64,000 nt of DNA from Closterium sp. Naga37s-1. Taxonomy: Eukaryota; Streptophyta; Zygnematophyceae; Desmidiales; Closteriaceae. Positions 43,156 through 53,519 of this stretch are shown one piece after another. Below the pieces are notes generated by a model. That model was not told where the DNA came from, ran no database searches, and worked only from the letters and a program-made list of their open reading frames with translations. The stretch is taken from assembly GCA_947471745.1 (NCBI GenBank), contig CANJKZ010000116.1:558001-622000 (forward strand). The letters are read 5' to 3'. Position numbers and translations under genes: made by a program. The stretch's first letter is position 1. Each line of letters opens with the position of its first letter.

Positions 43156-46100
43156 GGCAGGGGCAGGCACATCAGAAGAGGGTGCGCTGCTCTCAGTTGG
43201 CGTTTCTGTCACCGTTGCGCTCCTAGCTTCATCAAGGCTAGCATCAATTGTTTCTGCTCTCGCTGCTGCTGCTGCTGCTGCTGCTGGCGCTTCTGCTGCT
43301 GCTTCCAACACTGCTGATGATGGTTCCACTGCCGGTGCCTCTGCTGCTGCTGATGCCTCTGCTGCTGCTGGTGCCTCTGCTGCTGCTGATGCCTCTGCTG
43401 CTGCTGGTGCCTCTGCTGCTGCTGATGCCTCTGCTGCTGCTGGTGCAGCTGCTTCAGGTGCAACAGCGAGACTGCCGTTGTCAGTCTGAACCGCCACATC
43501 AGCAGCTGAGGTGGCAGCAGCAGCAGGTGCACTGGAAGCCTCAGGGGCCTTGCTCTCGCTCCCCCCCTCACCCTCTCCATCTGTGAGCTGCTTGGCGGCC
43601 TTGGGTGCTGCAGAGGCAGAAGAGGAGGTGCCGAGGGCCCACCCTGCTGCTGAGGCTGCAAGAGAGAAGGGCGTGAGCAGTGCTCTGCCAGGCACCAAGG
43701 GAAAGAAAAGGGCCCAGCAGTGGGGGGGCAGGGTGAGGAAGGGGGAGTGGAGAGAGCAAAGGACGAGAAGAGAAGGAATTTGGAAATGAGCTAGAAGGGG
43801 CAGCAGGCCTGGCTTAGAGCAAGCCGCAAACCAAACTAGAAGGGCGAAGGCGACAATGGTGGCTATCTGGAACGATGGAGGTACCAATAAATGGTGGATG
43901 GGGATGGGGATGGGGATGTTCAAGGTGCTGTTGTTTGACGATGGTGTTGATGTGAACACTTCAGGCAGGTGCCTTTTGTAGTCACAAGGATTCTTTAGGT
44001 TGTAGAGTCGACAAAATAATAAAAATGATGCAGATATGCATGTTCTACTTAGCACGCCTGCCTCTGCCTCACATTGCCTCCCTCACTCACCACATGTCCC
44101 CTCCACACACACTCACCGCACATCCCTCTGGAGGTCCTCCTCGGTCTCGAACATCTTCACGCAAAGGTAGATCAGTTGCACCACTGCCAGCACTCCCAGC
44201 AGCTGCAGCGCTGCCAACATGCCCAACACACACCATACTCTCACACACATGCACAGCACATTCCCTCCCATCACTCACAGCACGTCCCCTCAACACACAC
44301 CGTATTCCCTTTACTCACCGCACGTCCCGCTGAAGGTCTTCCTCAGTCTCGTACGTCTTGACGCGCAGGTAGATCAGCTGCACCACTGCCAGCACTCCCA
44401 GCAGCTGCAGCGACCGCTCCCACTCTGGTAGTGGTGCAGTGTGATTCGGAGGGGGGCATATTGGTGCAAGGGGGGTTGGGGTGGTTGAGAGTGGTGGAGA
44501 TGGGTTGGGGAGCGGTACAGATGAGATATGCTGCTTTGATTAGTGCTTTCAAAGATGGTTACATGCAGCATCCAGCACGAATGCATCGTGCCACCACAAT
44601 TGCAACAGCAAACAAGTGCATGAGAGCAGAGCATGGCACAGTAGTCGTACCAATGAGGGCGAAGATGCCGACTCCAGTGCCCTGCAGGGAGGGTAGGGCA
44701 GGGGTGGAGGGACAGAACAAGGACAAAGAATAACAATGGTGTGTTGGTGCATGGTGCATGGTGCATTGTGCATAGTGCATGGTGCATGGTGCATGGTGCA
44801 TGGTGCATTGTGCATTGTGCATGGTGCATGGTGCATTGTGCATTGTGTATGGTGCATGGTGCATCGTGCATCGTGCCATGGCAACACGTGTTTCTCAGCA
44901 TGCACATGGCAACACGTAATTCAAAGGAGACACCAAGAGAGGGAGAATGGCTCAGCAGCTAAAACAAGGATGACTCAGTAGCAGAAATAAGGGAGGGGAA
45001 GTGACAAGAAGCACAGCAAGCAAGGGAGGGGAGGAACGGGTCTGGGGGGGAAGGGAATGTCGAGCAGCACAAGCGAGGGGAAGGGGAAGGGAACTCTCGA
45101 GCACCATGGTGGCTTTTGAGTCGACTCAAAAGTCAGCAGCACAAGCGGGGGGAAGGGGGAAGGGAACTCACGAGCACCACGGTGGCCACTCCCAGGGGCG
45201 TGGGCTGCACGTCCTCCACAAACGCCTCGTACTCCTGCCAGGGTGCCACGTGGCAGGGAAAGACATGACAGGGTGCCACGTGGCAGGGCAAGACATGACA
45301 GGGTGACACGTGTCAGGATGACACAACCCGGATGCTGAACATAAGAAAGAGAACCGGTTGTGAGGCATCTCAATCAAACACTGGGGGAAGAAACAAATTC
45401 TGGCAGCATGGGTGTGAGACTCAATTGACTCCACCAACAAGCACACCCCATTCCTTTGTTTCTGAACAGACTTATCTGTCAGGCTTGGCCCATCGCATCC
45501 TCCTTTAGACCTAAAGGAGGGCAAGAGGTAGGGAGGGAGGGAGGGAGGGAGGAGCGCTCACCTTCTTGAGCACTTCAGCTGCTCGCTCAGGCTCGTTGGG
45601 CTTCACTCGCAGCCCACTGGCCACCCACGAGTCAAATCCGCCGACCATCACGAACGAGCGCTGCCATTGCAGTCACACGCACACACACATGCACACACAC
45701 ATGCACCGCACACACAGAAGCACACAGGCGCGTCAAGGACGAGATTGCGAATGGAACGGCCCTTGACGCGCGTCAACAGCCTCACAGGCACTGCCCCGCC
45801 ACCAAAAGACAAGAGAGAAAACAGCAAGTGCGTGTGCGCATCATGGGGTGTGCACCATAAAAAGAACTGCGTAATGGGAGCCCCAGAGGAACCATTAGGT
45901 GCATCCCGTCATGTGTCATTTCATCTGCAATTAAAGGCAGTGCGCATTGCAGCAGGCAAGCAAGAAACCTGGGCAGCGTTCAGGAAGGCATTCCATGTGA
46001 CGTGCACATCCATAGTGCACACCTGTCAAGTCTTGAAACCCCAGCCTCAGGTGCCTCAAGTCTTGAGTCGTCAAAGCGTCTCAAGCCTAGAAGTGAGGTG

Positions 46101-49100
46101 AGTGCTAACCACCCTGCCGGCAAGCACCTTAAAGCCCAGCCCACTCTGGAGAGCCTATCCGTGAGGCACCTCACAATCGGGTTCTTGCTGGCCTGTCAAA
46201 CAGTAACTTAAAGCCCGCTCTGAAGAGCCTATCTTTGAGGCACCTCTAGTGATCCGTGCCCTGCCATTCCATACCTTAAAGCCCACTCTGGAGAGTCCTC
46301 TGGCGATCTCCTTTGCGAGGTTGCCACCGCTCTCGTCCATTATAATCACCTGCGTGTCCTTCTGCTTACAGTCACACCCAATACAAGCGCAGGGAGTGGA
46401 GAGACCGGGAGCAGGAGGAGAGGGGGAAATGCAGAAGAAAGCATGAAGCGAACCGCACAGTTAAATGTCACCAACGTGTTGTCTGTTCAACTTTAGAAGC
46501 GAGGGTGTTGGTTGAGCTATGGTTTATCATATCACTAGCCTAACCAACTTGCCATCACAGAGGGATTGATCCATGACCTTTTCAATGCGTGGGCAATTTT
46601 GATAGCTGACCGGCCGTCCGCCATAATGCCAAGTTCCATGTGTATCTTCCCGATAAGATGTGTCGACCACCGGGAGCTTACCTGCACGCTCTTATTGCAG
46701 TTAACGAAACGTGCTTATAAGGGGAGCTCACCTGCACCCACTTGACGCCCTTGATCTTAGCCGCCATGAGTTGCAAATTCAATTTCCGAGTGAGATTAAT
46801 AATCAGCCCACCTGCACGCCCTTGACATCCTTAACGAGTTGCGCTTATAAAGGGAGCTCACCTGCACGCCTCTCACGCCCTTGATCTTAGCCGCCATGAG
46901 CTGCAGGTCCACCACGTCTGGGCTGCGCACCTGTCCCCTCAGAGGGCCGTCCAGCTGCGAGGTGGAGGGGGGAAGGGTGGTGAGGGGTGGTTTGAGTGGG
47001 TTGTGAGTCGACTCAAAACAGATCCACCACGTCTGGATTGCGCACCTGTCCCCTCAGGGGTCCGTCCAGCTTCAGGGAGAGGGGGGAGTGGGGAGGAGTG
47101 GGCGGGACGTGGGAGAGGGATGGCAAGAGTGGGTTGTGAGTCGATCCAGAACAGATCCACCACGTCTGGGCTGCGCACCTGTCCCCTCAGAGGGCCGTCC
47201 AGCTGCGAGGTGGGGGGGGTAAGGGTGGTGAGGGGTGGTTTGAGTGGGTTGTGAGTCGACTCAAAACAGATCCACCACGTCTGGATTGCGCACCTGTCCC
47301 CTCAGGGGTCCGTCCAGCTTCAGGGAGAGGGGGGAGTGGGGAGGAGTGGGCGGGACGTGGGAGAGCGATGGCAAGAGTGGGTTGTGAGTCGATCCAGAAC
47401 AGATCCACCACGTCTGGGCTGCGCACCTGTCCGCTCAGAGGGCCGTCCAGCTGCGAGGTGGGGGGGGAAAGGGTGGTGAGGGGTGGTGAGGGGTGGTTTG
47501 ATTGGGTTTAGAGTTGACTCAAAACAGATCCACCACGTCTGGGTTGCGCACCTGCCCCCTCAGGGGTCCGTCCAGCTGCAAAGGGTAGAAAACGCGGAGG
47601 AGAACACAAGGGAGGAGGGCATAGGGCATGAGAGGCCTTGGGATAGGGCGTCAACTCATCAGCGAAACTGCATCCACCGTACCCCTCAGCATCCCAGCAG
47701 GATAAGTTGTGCACCGTTCAGCCGCAGTGTCTAGCAGGGTCAGAAGCACACCACTGAGACCCGATAATATGTAACAGAGCCACACCTTGCAGGGCAGGCG
47801 GCGCACCTTTTCGAACTTGACGCTGCAGTCCTTGAAGCGCGCCCCCCTGCGAAGGTCCGGGATGCCGTTCTCGTCCCTCAGAAACTGCAGCACAGAGGAG
47901 GGGGGAGAGGGGAGTTGGGGGAGATGGGGGAGGTGAGGCGCGAGGGAGAGGGGATTTATGAGTCAACTCTAAAACTCTTGAAGCGCGCCCCCCTGCAAAG
48001 GTCAGGAATGCCATTCTCGTCCCTCAGACAGACGGGAGGTGAGAGCGAGCAGGGTCTAGGAGGGGAACGTCAAGACACGAGAGCACGGGGCATGCGGCAT
48101 GGGGAGCATATGCCATGTGACAAGGGGCATGGGGTGTGGGGCATGAGGTATGTATGGGGCATGGGACATGTATGGGGCGTGGGACATGTATGGGGCATGG
48201 GACATGTATGGGGCGTGGGGCATGGGGTATGGGGTGTGGGACATGGGTCACGGGACACGGGGCACGGGCATGGGGCATATGACATAGGACATGGGACATG
48301 GGCCGTGGGGCATGGGGTATGCATGTCGGCATGGGGTATGCATGTCGGCATGGGGTATGCATGTCGGCATGGGGTATGCATGTCGGCATGGGGCATGCAT
48401 GTCGGCATGGGGTATGCATGTCGGCATGGGGTATGCATGTCGGCATGGGGTATGCATGTCGGCATGGGGTATGCATGTCGGCATGGGGTATGCATGTCGG
48501 CATGGGGTATGCATGTCGGCATGGGGTATGCATGTCGGCATGGGGTATGCATGTCGGCATGGGGTATGCATGTCGGCATGGGGTATGCATGTCGGCATGG
48601 GGTATGCATGTCGGCATGGGGTATGCATGTCGGCATGGGGTATGCATGTCGGCATGGGGTATGCATGTCGGCATGGGGTATGCATGTCGGCATGGGGTAT
48701 GCATGTCGGCATGGGGTATGCATGTCGGCATGGGGTATGCATGTCGGCATGGGGTATGCATGTCGGCATGGGGTATGCATGTCGGCATGGGGTATGCATG
48801 TCGGCATGGGGTATGCATGTCGGCATGGGGTATGCATGTCGGCATGGGGTATGCATGTCGGCATGGGGTATGCATGTCGGCATGGGGTATGCATGTCGGC
48901 ATGGGGTATGCATGTCGGCATGGGGTATGCATGTCGGCATGGGGTATGCATGTCGGCATGGGGTATGCATGTCGGCATGGGGTATGCATGTCGGCATGGG
49001 GTATGCATGTCGGCATGGGGTATGCATGTCGGCATGGGGTATGCATGTCGGCATGGGGTATGCATGTCGGCATGGGGTATGCATGTCGGCATGGGGTATG

Positions 49101-52100
49101 CATGTCGGCATGGGGTATGCATGTCGGCATGGGGTATGCATGTCGGCATGGGGTATGCATGTCGGCATGGGGTATGCATGTCGGCATGGGGTATGCATGT
49201 CGGCATGGGGTATGCATGTCGGCATGGGGTATGCATGTCGGCATGGGGTATGCATGTCGGCATGGGGTATGCATGTCGGCATGGGGTATGCATGTCGGCA
49301 TGGGGTATGCATGTCGGCATGGGGTATGCATGTCGGCATGGGGTATGCATGTCGGCATGGGGTATGCATGTCGGCATGGGGTATGCATGTCGGCATGGGG
49401 TATGCATGTCGGCATGGGGTATGCATGTCGGCATGGGGTATGCATGTCGGCATGGGGTATGCATGTCGGCATGGGGTATGCATGTCGGCATGGGGTATGC
49501 ATGTCGGCATGGGGTATGCATGTCGGCATGGGGTATGCATGTCGGCATGGGGTATGCATGTCGGCATGGGGTATGCATGTCGGCATGGGGTATGCATGTC
49601 GGCATGGGGTATGCATGTCGGCATGGGGTATGCATGTCGGCATGGGGTATGCATGTCGGCATGGGGTATGCATGTCGGCATGGGGTATGCATGTCGGCAT
49701 GGGGTATGCATGTCGGCATGGGGTATGCATGTCGGCATGGGGTATGCATGTCGGCATGGGGTATGCATGTCGGCATGGGGTATGCATGTCGGCATGGGGT
49801 ATGCATGTCGGCATGGGGTATGCATGTCGGCATGGGGTATGCATGTCGGCATGGGGTATGCATGTCGGCATGGGGTATGCATGTCGGCATGGGGTATGCA
49901 TGTCGGCATGGGTATATGCATGTCGGCATGGGGTATGCATGTCGGCATGGGGTATGCATGTCGGCATGGGGTATGCATGTCGGCATGGGGTATGCATGTC
50001 GGCATGGGGTATGCATGTCGGCATGGGGTATGCATGTCGGCATGGGGTATGCATGTCGGCATGGGGTATGCATGTCGGCATGGGGTATGCATGTCGGCAT
50101 GGGGTATGCATGTCGGCATGGGGTATGCATGTCGGCATGGGGTATGCATGTCGGCATGGGGTATGCATGTCGGCATGGGGTATGCATGTCGGCATGGGGT
50201 ATGCATGTCGGCATGGGGTATGCATGTCGGCATGGGGTATGCATGTCGGCATGGGGTATGCATGTCGGCATGGGGTATGCATGTCGGCATGGGGTATGCA
50301 TGTCGGCATGGGGTATGCATGTCGGCATGGGGTATGTATGGGGCATCACACTCACCTCAGGGCGGATGTCAACGAGCACGGCCTTGCTCTCCTTGAGCAC
50401 CTCCAGTGCCTCCTCCGCTGACAGGTTGCCCGAATACCCCCCGTACGCCGCCCTCCAGTAAGCCACTCTGACAAGCGGGGAGGAGCAAGGGTGGGTGAGG
50501 CGCGGAAGGAGGCAGGCACAAGGGATGTGGGGAGAGACGGAGGCTGGTTGCGTGAGCACCCACCATACACCGCCCCCCCGTATGCCACTCTCATGGGGGG
50601 TTGGGGGGGTGAATAGCAGGGGCCGGGAGAGGTGAGGGGAGAGACGGAGGCAGGGAAAGGACGAAAAGGGCGAGAGAGAGGGGAGGAAATGGAACAGGGA
50701 GGAACTGGGAAGGGGAGAGGAAAAGGAGTAGAGAGCTATGGTGAGTTGCGCTGAAGGCGAGACCGGTATTTAGTGAGACACAGAGTGGCATCAAGGGGTA
50801 AATGCAGAGACGGCACAGCACAGCACAACACAGCATCACACAGCACAGCACAACACAGCACAGCACAGCACAGCACAGCACAGCACAGCACAGCACAGCA
50901 CAGCACAGCACAGCACAGCACAGCACAGCACAGCACAGCACAGCACTGCATGCTTACCCGAGCAGCAGCGAGGCGGTGGCGATGAGAGTGGCGGCCACGA
51001 CTGTGTCGTTCGCATCATAGAGTTTACACAACACAGCGCGGCCCAGCATGGCACGGCAGAGCACCGCACCGCACCGCACAGCACTGCATAATATGCTTAC
51101 CCGAGCAGCAGTGTGCCAGTGGTGATGAGAGTGGCGGCCACGACTGTGTCGTCCGCATCAAAGCCCGCCGCCCCAAACGCTGCCTTCACCGCCGCTGCTG
51201 ATAGCACCGCCACCTGGGGACGGGGCGAGATATAGCGCGAGGGGAGGGGGTGGCAGAGGAGGTGGGGAGGGGGAAGAGAGTGTGATGGAGCGAGCCTACT
51301 CACCTACTTCACCTGTACGTCTTGGCTCTCACTCGCACACGTGGCGCTCTAGACCAAACCTGCCTCTCCCCTCACCTGCGCGGCCACTTCCTTGGTGAGC
51401 CCGCTAGCGGCGTCCCACAACGACGCCAAGCTCGCCTCCACCTTCTCCACCAGCGGCAGCGGCAGCGGTGGCAGGGCGCCAATCTACCCGTTGATCTACA
51501 ACCGCCACTTCTCACGCCTACTCGCCGTCTCACCTGCGCGGCCACCTCGATCAGTCCGCTCGAGGCATCCCACAGCGACGCCAGGTTCGCCCACACTTTC
51601 TCCAACAGCGGCAGCGGTGGCAGGGCGCCACTCCGCCACCCTTACTACTCGCGCTCGTGAACCCCTGGTCCACACCCGGCAGTACTCGCGCTCGTGAACC
51701 CCTGATCCACACCCGGCACTACTCGCGCTCGTGAACCCCTGATCCACACCCGGCACTACTCGCGCTCGTGAACCCCTGATCCACACCCGGCACTGCTCGC
51801 CCGTCTCACCTGCCATGCTCTATCCTCACCTGCCATGCTCTATCCTCACCTGCCATGCTCTATCCTCACCTGCCATGCTCTATCCTCACCTGCCATGCTC
51901 TATCCTCACCTGCCATGCTCTATCCTCACCTGCCATGCTCTATCCTCACCTGCCATGCTCTATCCTCACCTGCCATGCTCTATCCTCACCTGCCATGCTC
52001 TATCCTCATCTGCCATGCTCTATCCTCACCTGCCATGCTCTATCCTCACCTGCCATGCTCTATCCTCACCTGCCATGCTCTATCCTCACCTGCCATGCTC

Positions 52101-53519
52101 TATCCTCACCTGCCATGCTCTATCCTCACCTGCACCGCCACCTCCTTAGTCAGACCGCTCGTGGCATCCCACAGAGAAGCGAGGTTCGCCTCCACCTTCT
52201 CCACCAGCGGCAGCGCGTCCGCGGGCACGCTCTCGCGGAGCGCCGAGTACGCCGCCAGATACTCCCGCACAGCCACTGCCGCCGCCATCTACACCCGCCA
52301 CTACTCTCTCACTTGCACCGGCAGTGCACCTTTTTGGTCAGCCCGCAAGCAGCGCACCCTTCTCACTCGCACACGTGCCTCTGTGGGACAGACCCGCCTC
52401 TCCTTACCTGCACCGCCACCTCTTTCGTAAGTCCGCTAGCAGCGTCCCACAGCGAAGCGAGGTTGGCCTCCACCTTCTCCACCAGCGGCAGCGCGTCCGC
52501 AGGCACGCTCTCGCGCAGCGCCGAGTACACCGCCAGGTACTCCCGCTGCGCCACCGCCGCCGCCGCTGCCGCCGAGTCCGCAACCGACGCGGTCGCCGCC
52601 GCTACCGCGTTTTCCACAGGCTCGGAGATCGCCCGAGGCACGGTTAGCTTCGGCACGGGGAGGCCCGAGGGGGAGGGGAGGCTCGGGATGGGAAAGGATG
52701 GAAGCGGGATTTCGGGCAGGTTGAACTCTGGGGTGGGGAAGTCGGGCAGCTTGAAGTCGGTTTTAGGGAGAGGGAGCTCGGACGAATCGGGCAGTTTGAA
52801 TTCTGGCTTGGCAAATTCGGGCAGGGAGAAGGAAGGCGCCTTCAGGTCTGAAAGGTTTTCGGGTAGGGAAAACTCGGGTTTCTTGAACTCGGGCAGAGCA
52901 AGGTCGGGCTTCTTAAAATCGGGCAGCGCAAAGTCCGGCTTCTTAAATTCGGGCAGGGAAAATTGGGGCAGGCTAAATTCTCGATTCTGGAAGTCTGGTA
53001 TGCTAAACTCGGGCTTCTTAAACTCAGGCAAGCTAAACTCAAAATCAGGCTTCTTAAACTCGGGCATAGTAAACTCGGGCTTCTTAAATTCGGGCATGCT
53101 GAATCCTGGTTTCTCAAACGAAGGGGCGACATCCCTGGTGGGATACGAGAACTTGGGCAGGTCGGGCAGGTCTGGAAGGGCCGTGCTGGTGGGAAGGTCA
53201 AGCACCTCGTCCGGCACTGCGATACTATCGGCAGCCGCAGACACAGCATCTGCTGCAGATGAAACGACATCTGCTGCATCAGCGGCAGCATCAGCAGCAG
53301 CGTCAGCAGCTGTGGTGGTTGCAGCGTCAGTGGTGGCAGGAGAGGAGGCGTCCAGGCCCAGGTCTAGGTCGTTGAAACTGAATCCAATGTCCAACCCCTC
53401 GCCCCCCGCGACTGTCGCCGTCGCATCTGCGATGGTGGCGACGGCATCGGGTGTGGCGAGCTGCGAGAGCGACGGCTCGGTCGAGTCCGAGGCGAGGGCT
53501 GCCGCTACGGGGATGAGCG
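42988..53519 (-). CDS. Chloroplast-type membrane protein with degenerate rhodanese domain
   Basis: It resembles plant thylakoid rhodanese-like proteins (TROL/CAS group and Arabidopsis At3g59780), from memory. In-frame exons: 53,519-52,408, 51,213-51,101, 50,467-50,356, 47,884-47,786, 46,954-46,862, 46,361-46,275, 45,660-45,562, 45,234-45,172, 44,681-44,651, then 44,424-44,319 or 44,210-44,117, then a last exon ending at 42,988. Order: acidic Ala-rich segment, PEFKKPEF repeats, helical EYLAVYSALRESVP, membrane segment DTVVAATLITTGTLLLG, YSGNLSAEEAL, VLVDIRPE, rhodanese core IIMDESGGNLAKEIARGLSR (Asp where catalytic Cys would be), VMVGGFDSWVASGLRV, membrane segment LGVATVVL-GTGVGIFALI, LQLLGVLAVVQLIYLRVKTY and an Ala/Pro-rich tail. 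The first exon upstream of 53,519 (transit peptide) and the last junction are unresolved. Introns are full of duplicated exon pieces. Confidence 0.8.
44117..44424 (-). other. Tandem exon pair, probably mutually exclusive
   Basis: 44,424-44,319 (106 bp) and 44,210-44,117 (94 bp) encode nearly the same peptide, LQLLGVLAVVQLIYL, followed by RVKTYETEEDLQRD or CVKMFETEEDLQRD. Each has its own AG acceptor and CG|GTGAGT donor. Both join the upstream exon (ending 44,651, phase 1) in frame and both leave phase 2. Using both in series would shift the frame. Confidence 0.75.
44740..44880 (+). repeat. GCATGGT/GCATTGT array
   Basis: About twenty 7-bp units (GCATGGT, GCATTGT, GCATAGT) in an intron of the rhodanese-like gene. 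Confidence 0.9.
45241..45316 (+). repeat. Three 30-bp repeats each with a CACGTG core
   Basis: GGGTGCCACGTGGCAGG repeats with CACGTG at 45,247, 45,277 and 45,307, exactly 30 bp apart, in the intron just upstream of exon 45,234-45,172. CACGTG is the plant G-box core. Confidence 0.8.
46910..47580 (-). repeat. Tandem copies of an exon's acceptor half
   Basis: The 5' part of exon 46,954-46,862 with its acceptor (CTGGACGGCCCTCTGAG on the reverse strand) recurs about five more times up to 47,580. A larger unit of 248 bp repeats (46,939 onward and 47,187 onward), each carrying two half-units and a GAGTCGACTC palindrome. The copies end before the exon's donor, so they look like decoy acceptors. Confidence 0.85.
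48310..50334 (+). repeat. About 106-copy 19-bp minisatellite in an intron
   Basis: The unit GGCATGGGGTATGCATGTC repeats almost perfectly for 2.02 kb; only about two variant units were seen (near 48,395 and 49,910, the latter 20 bp). A looser GGGCATGGGACATGTAT array (48,080-48,310) leads into it and may be its source. It sits between exons 50,467-50,356 and 47,884-47,786 of the rhodanese-like gene. Because 19 is not a multiple of 3 and no stop arises, long open frames appear on both strands; they are not genes. Confidence 0.97.
50810..50946 (+). repeat. CAGCA pentanucleotide microsatellite
   Basis: About 26 copies of CAGCA, nearly pure, in the intron between exons 51,213-51,101 and 50,467-50,356. 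Confidence 0.95.
51378..52290 (-). repeat. Three extra copies of the EANLASLWDAASGLTKEV exon end
   Basis: The end of exon 53,519-52,408 (EYLAVYSALRESVP...VEKVEANLASLWDAASG) recurs at about 52,290-52,134 (the longest copy, including EYLAAYSALRESVP), 51,610-51,536 and 51,470-51,378, each followed by a GTGAG donor. They are spaced by minisatellite and by a GAACCCCTGATCCACACCCG repeat (51,650-51,800). Confidence 0.85.
51815..52133 (-). repeat. About 16-copy 20-bp array of splice-donor-bearing units
   Basis: On the reverse strand the unit is ATAGAGCATGGCAGGTGAGG; each copy contains CAG|GTGAG, a consensus 5' splice site. The array begins directly after the donor of a duplicated exon copy (about 52,290-52,134), so the repeat appears to have grown out of an exon-intron border. 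Confidence 0.9.

Noticed and set aside
43209-43661. Gln/His-rich alternative frame in the last exon of the rhodanese-like gene
   Set aside because: It is another reading of the same GCTGCT repeat; the Ala-rich frame is longer and ends in a Pro-rich tail, as expected for the family.
48310-50334. CRISPR-like array
   Set aside because: Units abut directly with no unique spacers, and the context is a plant nuclear intron.
48024-50559. Six very long open frames (690-848 codons) on both strands
   Set aside because: They all derive from a 19-bp stop-free repeat; every forward frame gives the same 19-residue repeat and every reverse frame another. They sit in an intron.
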